A stretch of 49,678 bases of DNA from an uncultured Clostridia bacterium (GTDB lineage: Bacteria; Bacillota; Clostridia; Oscillospirales; Oscillospiraceae). The stretch's first letter is position 1. Each line of letters opens with the position of its first letter. Shown in pieces: positions 34,044 through 41,902 of this stretch. Location of the stretch: positions 1 through 49,678 of the forward strand of contig CAMOSU010000006.1 of assembly GCA_946625125.1 (NCBI GenBank). Direction: 5' to 3'. The notes below the pieces were generated by a model. The model made no database searches. It had not been told where the DNA came from and saw nothing but the letters and a program-made list of their open reading frames with translations. A program made the translations under genes and the position numbers.

Positions 34044-34070
34044 TTAGCACTCTGATGAAACGAGTGCTAA
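34044..34070 (+). promoter_or_regulatory. CIRCE operator (HrcA binding site)
   Basis: A perfect inverted repeat TTAGCACTC-N9-GAGTGCTAA, the classical CIRCE element, just downstream of the clpB -10 box. It predicts repression of clpB by HrcA and release on heat stress. The space from here to the clpB start (about 120 bp) is an untranslated leader. Confidence 0.95.
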
Positions 34071-34188
34071 ATTCGGAACGCGGAAAGAGGACGGATTGCC
34101 CGTGGGGAGAAGGCTGCGGCTTGTCTGCGGACAGGCAGCGCTGGTCCCCGCACGCTGGCAATGACCGGACTCGGAAGGAGGTACCGTT

Positions 34189-36783
34189 ATGAACGCCAAC
34201 AAATACACCAAACGCTCTATGGAGGCCATTCAGGACGCCCAGAGCATCGCCCTGAGCCACAACCACCAGCAGATTGAGCAGCTTCACCTGCTGCTGGCCC
34301 TGCTGCGGCAGGAGAACGGCCTGATTCCCCAGCTCCTGAAGCGCATGGGGAAGACGCCTGAGAGCCTGGAGGCCGCTGTGGAGGAGAAGCTGCGGCAGCT
34401 TCCCTCTGTCACCGGCTCCGGCCGGGAGGGAGGAAAATACTACATCGCCCGCTCCGTGGACCAGGTTTTCACCCAGGCCGAGGAACTGGCCGCCTCCATG
34501 AAGGATGAATTTGTCTCCGTGGAGCACATCTTCCTGGCGATGATCGACAGCCCCGACAGCACGGTGCGGGGGCTGTTCCAGACCTATAGGATCCAGCGGG
34601 AGGAGGCCATGCAGGCTCTCCAGGAGGTCCGGGGCAACCAGCGGGTCACAAACGACAACCCGGAGGACAGCTACGAGGCCCTGGAGAAATTCGGCACAGA
34701 CCTGGTCCAGCGGGCCAGGGACAAGAAAATGGACCCGGTGATCGGACGGGACGAGGAGATCCGCAATGTGATCCGCATACTCTCCCGGAAGACCAAGAAC
34801 AACCCGGTGCTCATCGGTGAGCCCGGCGTGGGCAAAACTGCCATTGTGGAGGGCCTGGCCCAGCGCATCGTCCGGGGGGACGTTCCCAAGAGCCTCCAGG
34901 ACAAGACCATCTTCTCCCTGGACATGGGCGCCCTGATTGCCGGGGCCAAGTACCGGGGGGAGTTTGAGGAGCGGCTGAAGTCCGTTCTCAACGAGGTCAA
35001 AAAGAGCGAGGGCAAAATTCTCCTCTTCATCGACGAGCTGCATACCATCGTAGGCGCGGGCAAGACCGAGGGCTCCATGGACGCGGGCAATCTCCTCAAG
35101 CCCATGCTGGCCCGGGGAGAGCTTCACTGCCTGGGGGCCACCACCCTGGACGAGTACCGTCAGTACATTGAAAAGGACCCGGCCCTGGAACGCCGCTTCC
35201 AGCCGGTGATGGTGAACGAGCCCTCGGTGGAGGACACCATCGCCATCCTCCGGGGTCTGGAGGAGCGCTACGAGGTCTTCCACGGGGTCAAGATTACCGA
35301 CCCCGCCATCATCGCCGCGGTGAAGCTATCAGACCGCTACATCACCGACCGCTACCTGCCGGACAAGGCCATTGATCTGATTGACGAGGCCTGCGCCATG
35401 ATCCGCACGGAGATGGACTCCATGCCCACGGAGCTGGACAAGGTGCGGCGGAAGATCATTCAGATGGAGATCGAGGAGGCCGCCCTCAAGAACGAGGAGG
35501 ACGAGCTTTCCAAGGGCCGTCTGGCGGAGCTCCAGAAGGAGCTGGCGGAGCAGCGGGACCAGTTCAAGGCCATGAAGGCCCAGTGGGAGAATGAGAAGCA
35601 GGCCATCGCCAAGGTCCAGACCCTCCGGGAGCGCATCGAGAAGCTCAACGCCGAGATTGAAAAGGCGGAGCAGGCTTACGATCTGGAGGCCGCCGCCAAG
35701 CTGAAGTACGGCGACCTGCCCGAGGCCAAAAAGCAGTTGGAGGAGGAAGAGCGCCTGGCCCAGAACGCCCGGGAGCAGTCCCTGCTGCGGAATCGGGTCA
35801 CAGAGGAGGAAATCGCCAAGATCATCGAGCGCTGGACCGGCATCCCCGTGGCCAAGCTGGTCCAGGGGGAGCGGGAGAAGCTCCTGCACCTGGACGAGCG
35901 CCTGCACAAGCGGGTGGTGGGCCAGGACGAGGCCGTCCGGGTGGTCACCGAGGCCATCCAGCGCTCCCGGGCCGGCATCCAGGACCCCAACCGTCCCATC
36001 GGCTCCTTCTTCTTCCTGGGGCCCACCGGCGTGGGCAAGACGGAGCTGGCCAAGGCCCTGGCGGCGGAGCTCTTTGACGACGAGCGGAACATTGTCCGCA
36101 TCGACATGACCGAGTACATGGAGAAGTTCTCCGTCTCCCGGCTCATCGGAGCGCCTCCCGGCTATGTGGGCTATGAGGAGGGCGGTCAGCTCACCGAGGC
36201 GGTGCGCCGCAAGCCCTACTCCGTGGTCCTCTTCGACGAGGTGGAGAAGGCCCATCCCGACGTGTTCAACATTCTTCTGCAGGTGCTGGACGACGGGCGA
36301 GTCACCGACTCTCAGGGCCGCACCGTGGACTTCAAGAACACCATCATCATCCTCACCTCCAATCTGGGCTCTCCCTATATCCTGGAGGGCATCGACGAGA
36401 AGGGCGAGATCAGCGAGACGGCCAGAGCCCAGGTGGAAGCCCTGCTGAAGAAGACCTTCCGCCCCGAGTTCCTGAACCGGCTGGACGAGATTGTGTTCTA
36501 CAAGCCTTTGACCAAGGACAACATCTTCAAGATCATCGACCTGCAAATCAATCAGCTCAACAAGCGCCTGCTGGACAAGCAGCTTCGCTGCGCTCTGACG
36601 GAGGCCGCCAAGAGCTATATCGTGGACGAGGCCTTTGACCCCGCCTTCGGCGCCCGTCCCCTGCGCCGCTACGTCCAGCACACGGTGGAAACCATGATCG
36701 CCCAGCGCATCCTCCGGGGGGACGTGGCCCCCGGCAGCGAGCTCACCGTGGATGTGGCAAACGGAGAGCTGGTGATCCGATAA
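34189..36783 (+). CDS. clpB: ATP-dependent chaperone ClpB
   Basis: An 864-aa Hsp100 disaggregase. An N-terminal Clp domain (about 5-145) is followed by the first AAA+ domain with Walker A GEPGVGKT (210-217), a coiled-coil middle domain (about 410-530, which separates ClpB from ClpA/ClpC) and the second AAA+ domain with GPTGVGKT (611-618). It lacks a ClpP-binding loop that I can see. It rescues aggregated proteins with DnaK. GGAGG lies 8 bases before the ATG. It is controlled by the CIRCE element. Confidence 0.97.
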   Translation: MNANKYTKRSMEAIQDAQSIALSHNHQQIEQLHLLLALLRQENGLIPQLLKRMGKTPESLEAAVEEKLRQLPSVTGSGREGGKYYIARSVDQVFTQAEELAASMKDEFVSVEHIFLAMIDSPDSTVRGLFQTYRIQREEAMQALQEVRGNQRVTNDNPEDSYEALEKFGTDLVQRARDKKMDPVIGRDEEIRNVIRILSRKTKNNPVLIGEPGVGKTAIVEGLAQRIVRGDVPKSLQDKTIFSLDMGALIAGAKYRGEFEERLKSVLNEVKKSEGKILLFIDELHTIVGAGKTEGSMDAGNLLKPMLARGELHCLGATTLDEYRQYIEKDPALERRFQPVMVNEPSVEDTIAILRGLEERYEVFHGVKITDPAIIAAVKLSDRYITDRYLPDKAIDLIDEACAMIRTEMDSMPTELDKVRRKIIQMEIEEAALKNEEDELSKGRLAELQKELAEQRDQFKAMKAQWENEKQAIAKVQTLRERIEKLNAEIEKAEQAYDLEAAAKLKYGDLPEAKKQLEEEERLAQNAREQSLLRNRVTEEEIAKIIERWTGIPVAKLVQGEREKLLHLDERLHKRVVGQDEAVRVVTEAIQRSRAGIQDPNRPIGSFFFLGPTGVGKTELAKALAAELFDDERNIVRIDMTEYMEKFSVSRLIGAPPGYVGYEEGGQLTEAVRRKPYSVVLFDEVEKAHPDVFNILLQVLDDGRVTDSQGRTVDFKNTIIILTSNLGSPYILEGIDEKGEISETARAQVEALLKKTFRPEFLNRLDEIVFYKPLTKDNIFKIIDLQINQLNKRLLDKQLRCALTEAAKSYIVDEAFDPAFGARPLRRYVQHTVETMIAQRILRGDVAPGSELTVDVANGELVIR

Positions 36784-36919
36784 GGGGGACCGGAAACGCG
36801 GCGACAGCAGCTCAAAACCGGGCATTCCGCGCAAAGGAGCAGGTGAATTTGCAACAAATCTTGTAATCATTGTAAAGATTTTAATTGGAGCTTCGTATCA
36901 GGAGCTGAGCTGAATAAGG

Positions 36920-36947
36920 ACCCGGACGCCGCGGCGTCCGGGTTTTC
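36920..36947 (+). terminator. Terminator after clpB
   Basis: ACCCGGACGCC and GGCGTCCGGGT form a tight 11-bp stem followed by TTTCC. Confidence 0.85.
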
Positions 36948-36951
36948 CTTC

Positions 36952-36977
36952 ACCCTTTTTCCCGGGTCTCATATACT
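36952..36977 (+). promoter_or_regulatory. Mother-cell (sigma-K type) promoter of dpaA-dpaB
   Basis: AC (36952-36953), 16 bp and CATATACT (36970-36977) match the sigma-K consensus AC-N16-CATAnnnT, 20 bp before the start codon. Dipicolinate synthase genes are sigma-K-dependent in Bacillus. Confidence 0.7.
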
Positions 36978-36996
36978 GGGGAGAGGAGATGAGACC

Positions 36997-37806
36997 ATGG
37001 AAACAACCTATCTGCTGGTGGGGGGAGACCGGCGGCAGTTCTGGCTTTCCCGGCTGCTGCTGTCCCGGGGCAGCGTGTTTACTCTGGGAGTCCCGGGGCT
37101 GGAGGACCAACTGCCCCGGACTCCGGCGGAGCTGCTGATCCTTCCGACTCCCTGTCTGGACGGGCAGGGCAGAATCCGTCGGACCCAGGGGGAGGGGCTG
37201 GAGCCCGGGACCCTCTCGGGACTGTACGGGCCAAATACCCGAATCTACGGAGGCGGGATCAAGCCGGCGCTCCGGGAACAGCTTGCGGGCTGCGCCTCGG
37301 TGACGGATCTGCTGGAGGACCCCGCTGTGGCCGCCGCCAACGGAAGACTCACGGCGGAGGCGGCCCTGGCTTTGGCGGAGGAGCGGCTGGAGGCCTCGGT
37401 TTTTGCCCAGCCCTGCACGGTGCTGGGCTGGGGACGGGTCGGAAAGCCCCTGGCGGCCCTGCTGGCGGCCCGTCATGCCCGGGTGACGGTGGCGGCCCGG
37501 CGGGAGGCGGCCCGGGCCGAGGCGGCCCAGCAGGGCTATGAGACCCGGAGCTTTGGGGAGCTGAGACCGGAGCGGGGGCTGGTATTCAACACAGTCCCCG
37601 CCCCGGTGCTGACTCCGGCCCAGCGACAGGCCCTGGGGCCGGAGTCCCTCTGGGTGGAGCTGGCCTCCGCCCCCGGGGGACTGCCTGAGAATGCGCCCGC
37701 CGCTTTTTCCGTCCTGAACGGCAACTCCCTGCCCGGCAGACGGCTGCCCCGCTCCGCGGCGGCGGTGCTGCTGGAGGGGATCATGAGAAAGGAGGCGTCC
37801 CTATGA
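36997..37806 (+). CDS. dpaA: Dipicolinate synthase subunit A
   Basis: A 269-aa protein with the SpoVFA pattern: the N-terminal LLVGGDRRQFWLSRLL, YGGGIK, and a Rossmann fold CTVLGWGRVGKPLAALL with FNTVPAPVL. With subunit B it oxidises dihydrodipicolinate to dipicolinic acid in the mother cell. The start has GGAGAGGAG upstream. The stop overlaps the dpaB start by 4 bp. Confidence 0.93.
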   Translation: METTYLLVGGDRRQFWLSRLLLSRGSVFTLGVPGLEDQLPRTPAELLILPTPCLDGQGRIRRTQGEGLEPGTLSGLYGPNTRIYGGGIKPALREQLAGCASVTDLLEDPAVAAANGRLTAEAALALAEERLEASVFAQPCTVLGWGRVGKPLAALLAARHARVTVAARREAARAEAAQQGYETRSFGELRPERGLVFNTVPAPVLTPAQRQALGPESLWVELASAPGGLPENAPAAFSVLNGNSLPGRRLPRSAAAVLLEGIMRKEASL

Positions 37807-38375
37807 GAACGGAACGCATCGGCTTCGCCCTCTGCGGTTCCTTCTGTACCTTTGAGCCGGTTCTGGCTGCCCTGAGCCGCCTGAGCCGGGAGTACGAGAC
37901 CGTCCAGCCCATACTTTCCGGCGCGGCTGCCACCGTTGACAGCCGCTTCGGCCGGGCGGCGGAGTTCCGAAGCCGGATTGAGGCCATCTGCCGCCGTCCG
38001 GTCTGGGACAGTCTGACCCAGGTGGAGCCCATCGGACCCAAGAAGCTACTGGAGCTGCTGATCGTGGCCCCCTGCACCGGCAACACCCTGGGGAAGCTGG
38101 CGGCGGGAATTGCGGATACCCCCGTGACCCTGGCCTGCAAGGCCCACCTGCGGAACGCCCGGCCCCTGGTGCTGGCGGTGTCCACCAACGACGGCCTGGG
38201 GGCCAACGCCAGAAGCATCGGAACCCTGCTGGACCGAAAGCAGCTCTACTTTGTCCCCTTCGGCCAGGACGATCCGGAGAAAAAACCCGCCTCCCTGGTG
38301 GCGGACATGGCCCGGATTCCGGAAACCGTCAGCGCCGCCCTGGAGGGCAGACAGCTCCAGCCTGTCCTGCTGTAA
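37803..38375 (+). CDS. dpaB: Dipicolinate synthase subunit B
   Basis: A 190-aa flavoprotein-fold (UbiX/Dfp-like) protein. It has GFALCGSFCTFEPVL, LIVAPCTGNTLGKLAAGIAD and VTLACKAHLRN, diagnostic of SpoVFB. It forms dipicolinate synthase with DpaA. It is translationally coupled to dpaA. The convergent spoVAC gene ends 38 bp downstream. Confidence 0.95.
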   Translation: MRTERIGFALCGSFCTFEPVLAALSRLSREYETVQPILSGAAATVDSRFGRAAEFRSRIEAICRRPVWDSLTQVEPIGPKKLLELLIVAPCTGNTLGKLAAGIADTPVTLACKAHLRNARPLVLAVSTNDGLGANARSIGTLLDRKQLYFVPFGQDDPEKKPASLVADMARIPETVSAALEGRQLQPVLL

Positions 38376-38413
38376 TTCAAAAGACGGGGAAGCGGAAGAA
38401 AAGCCCTCCCGGT

Positions 38414-38854
38414 TCACCCGGCAAAGGCCCAATAGATCAGTCCGTAAAGAACGGCGGACAGCGTTCCGTAGACGATGACGGGACCGGCGATGGTGAACAT
38501 TTTCACCGCCAGACCTGTGACCCAGCCCTCGGTTTTGAACTCAATGGCCGGGGCCGCCACGGCGTTGGCAAAGCCTGTGATGGGAACCAGGGTACCGGCC
38601 CCTCCGTGCTTTGCCAGATCGTCGTAGAGTCCCAGCCCCGTCAGCAGGGCCGAGAGGAAGATCAGGCTCACGGAGCAGAGCCGCCCCGCGGTCTCCGGCT
38701 CCGCCCCCATAGACTGATACAGGCTCCTCAGCCCCTGGCCCAGAACGCAGACGCCCCCGCCCAGGGCGAAGGCCTTGAGACAGTTCACCGGGGTGTTGGA
38801 GCGGGGGGCCAGAGTATCTGCCAGCTTCTTGTAGGCCTGGTTGGAAATTTCCAT
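38414..38854 (-). CDS. spoVAC: Stage V sporulation protein AC (dipicolinate channel component)
   Basis: A 146-aa membrane protein with about four helices and the SpoVAC hallmarks NCLKAFALGGGVCVLGQ, LLTGLGLYDDLAKHGGAGT and VPITGFANAVAAPAIEFKTE. SpoVAC forms or gates the dipicolinate channel in the spore inner membrane. spoVAD and spoVAE, normally in the same operon, are not in this window next to it. Its Shine-Dalgarno AAGGAGG lies inside the right arm of a 19-bp hairpin (see next feature). It is convergent with dpaA-dpaB, whose product it would transport. Confidence 0.93.
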   Translation of the reverse strand: MEISNQAYKKLADTLAPRSNTPVNCLKAFALGGGVCVLGQGLRSLYQSMGAEPETAGRLCSVSLIFLSALLTGLGLYDDLAKHGGAGTLVPITGFANAVAAPAIEFKTEGWVTGLAVKMFTIAGPVIVYGTLSAVLYGLIYWAFAG

Positions 38855-38857
38855 ATA

Positions 38858-38902
38858 AAAACCCTCCTTTTTCGGGTAGCCTGCCCGAAAAAGGAGGGTT
38901 TT
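38858..38902 (-). terminator. Perfect 19-bp hairpin: terminator of the GH13 gene that also buries the spoVAC ribosome site
   Basis: AAAACCCTCCTTTTTCGGG and its exact complement flank a 7-base loop. On the minus strand the stem is followed by a T-rich stretch and the spoVAC ATG. The GGAGG of spoVAC is in the arm nearest its start. Confidence 0.8.
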
Positions 38903-38915
38903 ATGTGTGTCCGGA

Positions 38916-40571
38916 TTAATTGACCCGCAGCACCGCGGAGCTCTGGGCGTCCAGGGTCAAAACCCCGTTTTCCAGAAGGGCGGAGCCCATGCCCACGAAG
39001 CCGTTGAGCACCGTGAACTCCGAAAGCTCCATGGCGGACAGATCCAGGGTCACGGCCTTGGTGCCGGGGTTGTGGAGCACCAGAACCCGGCTTCCCTGCC
39101 AGTCGGAGATGAAGCCCCCGGCCTTGGAGTCGGGAATGGCCACCGGGGTGAAGTCTCCCCGGGCGATTTCGGGATTGGCCTTCCGCAGAAGAATCACCCG
39201 CTTGTAGTAGTTGTAGAGACTGCTTTCCTTGACGATCTGCTCCGTCACGGGGGAGTCCGCCCGGTTGTCCGGGTCATAGCTGGCGCCCTGGGGGTCCTTC
39301 ACCGTGTCTCCGTCCCCCCAGACCATCCGCAGCCGACGGTTGGCGTCGGTGTTGGCGCTGCCCCGGGAGCCCCGCATGCCGATTTCCTCCCCGTAGTAGA
39401 TGAAGGGGGAGCCGGGTCCCAGCAGCAGAAGGTTGGCTGCCATCTGCGCCCGGCCGCTGTAGGAGGGCAGGAAGCCCGCGGTCCGGTCGGTGTCGTGGTT
39501 TCCGATGAAGGAAATTGCCATGGCGTCGGGGTTCTCCCCGGCAATGCCGTCCAGGTAGCTGTCCAGATAGGAGACGTAGCGGTTGACGTCCCCGTTCTGG
39601 GCGGTTTTGGAGATCAGCCCCTCCGCCTGGGAGCTGGTGAAGTTGAAGCAGTTCATGGCGGGGTAGTAGAGATCCGTGATGCCGTCTCCGTCCCAGACCT
39701 CCGCCACGGCGTAGAGCTGGGGATTGACGCTCCGCAGCGCTTCCATGTACCAGCGCCAGAACTCCACGCTGGCGGCGTTGTCCCGGAAGTAGATGTACTT
39801 GGCGGCGTCGAAGCGGAAGCCGTCTATTCCCATGTCCAGATAGAACTTCGCCACGTCCAGCACCGCCTGCCGCACGGCCTCGCAGTCGTAATTCAGCTCC
39901 GGCATGCCTCCGTCGAAGTTGCACTCGTAGTAGAACTCCGTCCCGGCAAGCTGGGCGAAGCTCCGGCCCGCGGGAGCGCTCTCTCCCTGGGGATAGCAGC
40001 TATAGTAGTCGTAGTAGGGGTCTGAGGCGTCGCCGTTCTTGCGGGCGTTGGTGAAGCTGACGAACCACGGATTGTTCCGGCTGGTGTGGTTGATGGGCAG
40101 GTCCAGAATCAGCTTCACGTTCCGTTGGTGACAGAGCTCTATCAGCTCCCGCAGGTCCTCCAGGGTGCCGTAGTCCTCGTCCACCTCATAGTAGTTGGTG
40201 ACGTCGTATTTGTGGTAGCTGGGGGAGCGGAAGATGGGGGTCAGCCAGATGCCCTCCACCCCCAGGCTCCTGCCGGAGCTCTCGTCTCCGTCGTTGAGAT
40301 AGTCCATGCGGTTGATGATGCCCCGCAGGTCCCCAATGCCGTCTCCGTCCGAGTCGGAGAAGGAGCCCACGAAGATTTCATAGAACACCCGGGCGTTGTC
40401 CTGGGTGGGGGTGATTCCCTGGGGGACCGGCACCGCCAGCTCCTCCCCGGCAGGGGCGGGAGCCTCTGTGGTGGAAACGGGGGTTCCCGTGGCGGCGGGC
40501 AGGGACTCGCAGCCGGAAAGCAGGGCCAAAAGCAGCAGCAGGCACAAGGCCCCGGAGAGCAGCTTTTTCAT
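38916..40571 (-). CDS. GH13 alpha-amylase family lipoprotein
   Basis: A 551-aa secreted lipoprotein (signal LLLLALLSGC). The GH13 barrel is complete: FYEIFVGSFSDSDGDG, LDLPINHTS, nucleophile D255 in FRFDAAKY, acid/base E291 in VAEVWDG and D360 in FIGNHDTDR. It should cut alpha-glucosidic bonds at the cell surface, releasing malto-oligosaccharides. A consensus promoter lies at 40604-40632 on the minus strand, and it is divergent from the galactan/ABC operon. No separate carbohydrate-binding module is seen; the C-terminal part is a small beta domain. Confidence 0.93.
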   Translation of the reverse strand: MKKLLSGALCLLLLLALLSGCESLPAATGTPVSTTEAPAPAGEELAVPVPQGITPTQDNARVFYEIFVGSFSDSDGDGIGDLRGIINRMDYLNDGDESSGRSLGVEGIWLTPIFRSPSYHKYDVTNYYEVDEDYGTLEDLRELIELCHQRNVKLILDLPINHTSRNNPWFVSFTNARKNGDASDPYYDYYSCYPQGESAPAGRSFAQLAGTEFYYECNFDGGMPELNYDCEAVRQAVLDVAKFYLDMGIDGFRFDAAKYIYFRDNAASVEFWRWYMEALRSVNPQLYAVAEVWDGDGITDLYYPAMNCFNFTSSQAEGLISKTAQNGDVNRYVSYLDSYLDGIAGENPDAMAISFIGNHDTDRTAGFLPSYSGRAQMAANLLLLGPGSPFIYYGEEIGMRGSRGSANTDANRRLRMVWGDGDTVKDPQGASYDPDNRADSPVTEQIVKESSLYNYYKRVILLRKANPEIARGDFTPVAIPDSKAGGFISDWQGSRVLVLHNPGTKAVTLDLSAMELSEFTVLNGFVGMGSALLENGVLTLDAQSSAVLRVN

Positions 40572-40603
40572 GGGATACGACCTCCTCTTTCTTGTATAGC
40601 TCC

Positions 40604-40632
40604 ATCTTAATCATTAAAAATTGCGTTGTCAA
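40604..40632 (-). promoter_or_regulatory. Promoter of the GH13 gene
   Basis: On the minus strand a perfect TTGACA and TAAGAT are separated by 17 bp. Its -35 lies 12 bp from the -35 of the opposite promoter. Confidence 0.85.
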
Positions 40633-40644
40633 GGAGTTTTTGAA

Positions 40645-40673
40645 TTGAAAAGCCGGGGAAAAGCTGGTATAAT
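40645..40673 (+). promoter_or_regulatory. Promoter of the 40818-43852 operon
   Basis: TTGAAA and a perfect TATAAT separated by 17 bp. About 145 bp of leader follows, including the MITE half copy. Confidence 0.75.
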
Positions 40674-40706
40674 ACTACCTCAAAGGGAACCGGTCAGTCG
40701 CCCGCG

Positions 40707-40749
40707 GTACGCTGTTTCGCTTTCATCTTGTCATTTCGAGGGAGCTTGT
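40707..40749. repeat. Half copy of the MITE-like element (inverted)
   Basis: GTACGCTGTTTCGCTTTCATC followed by TTGTCATTTCGAGGGAGCTTG is the right end of the 17525/32012 element in reverse orientation. It lies in the leader of the downstream operon. Confidence 0.7.
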
Positions 40750-40817
40750 GGGCATCCGCCCCTGCGAAGAGGGGGCCGGCTGAATAGATACAATCAAGGA
40801 AAAAAGGGGGCTGAACT

Positions 40818-41315
40818 ATGCCTCAAAACGTTGTGGAGCTCTACGCGCCGGAGCGGCTGCGGCGGCTGTCCAGGCGGCGGGAGCTGACCCGCTGGCTGCT
40901 CTGGGCCTTGGGCCTGGGGGCGCTGATCGCCTGCGTCGTGCTCACCGCCGGGGTCAATTCCCGGAACATCTATGACAGGCTGAAGCTCTGCGTCGTCATC
41001 AGCGTGGCCGCCGCCTGGCTGATCCTCTACTTCGGCACCGCCGTGGTCCGGGACGGGGGCCGGGTGCTGGCCCACGCGGCGAATCTCAAGGACGAACCCC
41101 GTCAGACGGTGACGGGGCGGGTGACGCTGCTGCGGCTCCGGGTCCAGATTCGCTCCAGCGTGGAGCTGCGGAAGGTCCGGGTGGATACGGACCGGGGGCC
41201 GGTGAGTCTCAGCGTCCTGCTGGACTGGGCCGGAGAGCTGCCCCACCGGGGGGAGCTGCTGCGGCTCTACGTGGTCCACGGCTATATTACGGCATACGAG
41301 GTGGTGGAGTCATGA
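40818..41315 (+). CDS. Hypothetical protein with two membrane helices
   Basis: A 165-aa protein that I do not recognise. A basic start (LRRLSRRRELTR) precedes two hydrophobic helices (WLLWALGLGALIACVVL and LCVVISVAAAWLILYFGTAV), followed by a small domain of about 80 residues with beta-strand-like segments (VTGRVTLLRLRVQIRSSVEL, VSLSVLLDW). A ribosome site is weak (AAGGGGG). It overlaps the next gene by 4 bp and leads the operon that includes the galactanase, so a surface or membrane role in sugar use is possible. Confidence 0.75.
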   Translation: MPQNVVELYAPERLRRLSRRRELTRWLLWALGLGALIACVVLTAGVNSRNIYDRLKLCVVISVAAAWLILYFGTAVVRDGGRVLAHAANLKDEPRQTVTGRVTLLRLRVQIRSSVELRKVRVDTDRGPVSLSVLLDWAGELPHRGELLRLYVVHGYITAYEVVES

Positions 41316-41890
41316 GAGTTTTGAAGCGAATCGTCTCCCAGCTCCACCGCTACGTCATCTGGGCCATGGCCCTGACCCTGCTGTGGTCCTTTGTGTACAC
41401 CCGGGTGGGGGACCGGCCCCGGGAAAAGAAGCTGGTGCTCTACCTGGGAGCCTACGCCGCCGAGGATCGGGCTCTGTCCCTGCGGCTGGAGGAGGCGGGA
41501 CTGCCCCAGGGGATCGAGCTGATCCAGGCCCGCAGCGCCTCCTATGACCTCTTCGGCTCCACCCGGGACGGAGACCTCTACCTCATCCGGGAGACGGATC
41601 TGCGGACCCTGCTCTCAGACGCCCCGGACCGGCTGGCTCCTCTGGAACTGCCGGAGGGGATGGAGGGCTTCGTCTGGGAGGGGGAGACCCTGGGGCTGAG
41701 GGTGTTCGATCCCCTGACCCAGCGGGGACCCGCCATGTCCTATATCCAGTACACCCCCATCCCGGACCCGGAGCCGGACGCCTATTATCTCTGCTTTGAC
41801 CGCGCAAGCTGCCACCTGGAGACCAACCCCGGGGCCATAGACAACGCCGCCTGGGAGCTGGCTATGGAGCTGATACAACTTGACAAATAA
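41312..41890 (+). CDS. Hypothetical membrane-anchored protein
   Basis: A 192-aa protein that I do not recognise. One N-terminal hydrophobic segment (YVIWAMALTLLWSFVYT) is followed by an extracytoplasmic-looking domain with LVLYLGAYAAED, LYLIRETDLRTLL and YYLCFDRASCHLE. The start overlaps the stop of the preceding gene (ATGA) and the galactanase follows 12 bp after its stop, so the three are one operon. It might assist the lipoproteins at the cell surface; that is inference from position only. Confidence 0.75.
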   Translation: MRVLKRIVSQLHRYVIWAMALTLLWSFVYTRVGDRPREKKLVLYLGAYAAEDRALSLRLEEAGLPQGIELIQARSASYDLFGSTRDGDLYLIRETDLRTLLSDAPDRLAPLELPEGMEGFVWEGETLGLRVFDPLTQRGPAMSYIQYTPIPDPEPDAYYLCFDRASCHLETNPGAIDNAAWELAMELIQLDK

Positions 41891-41902
41891 AAAGGAGTCT
41901 CT

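Noticed and set aside
33814-34188. Riboswitch before clpB
   Set aside because: Only the CIRCE inverted repeat and a short ORF were seen; no conserved aptamer structure was recognised.
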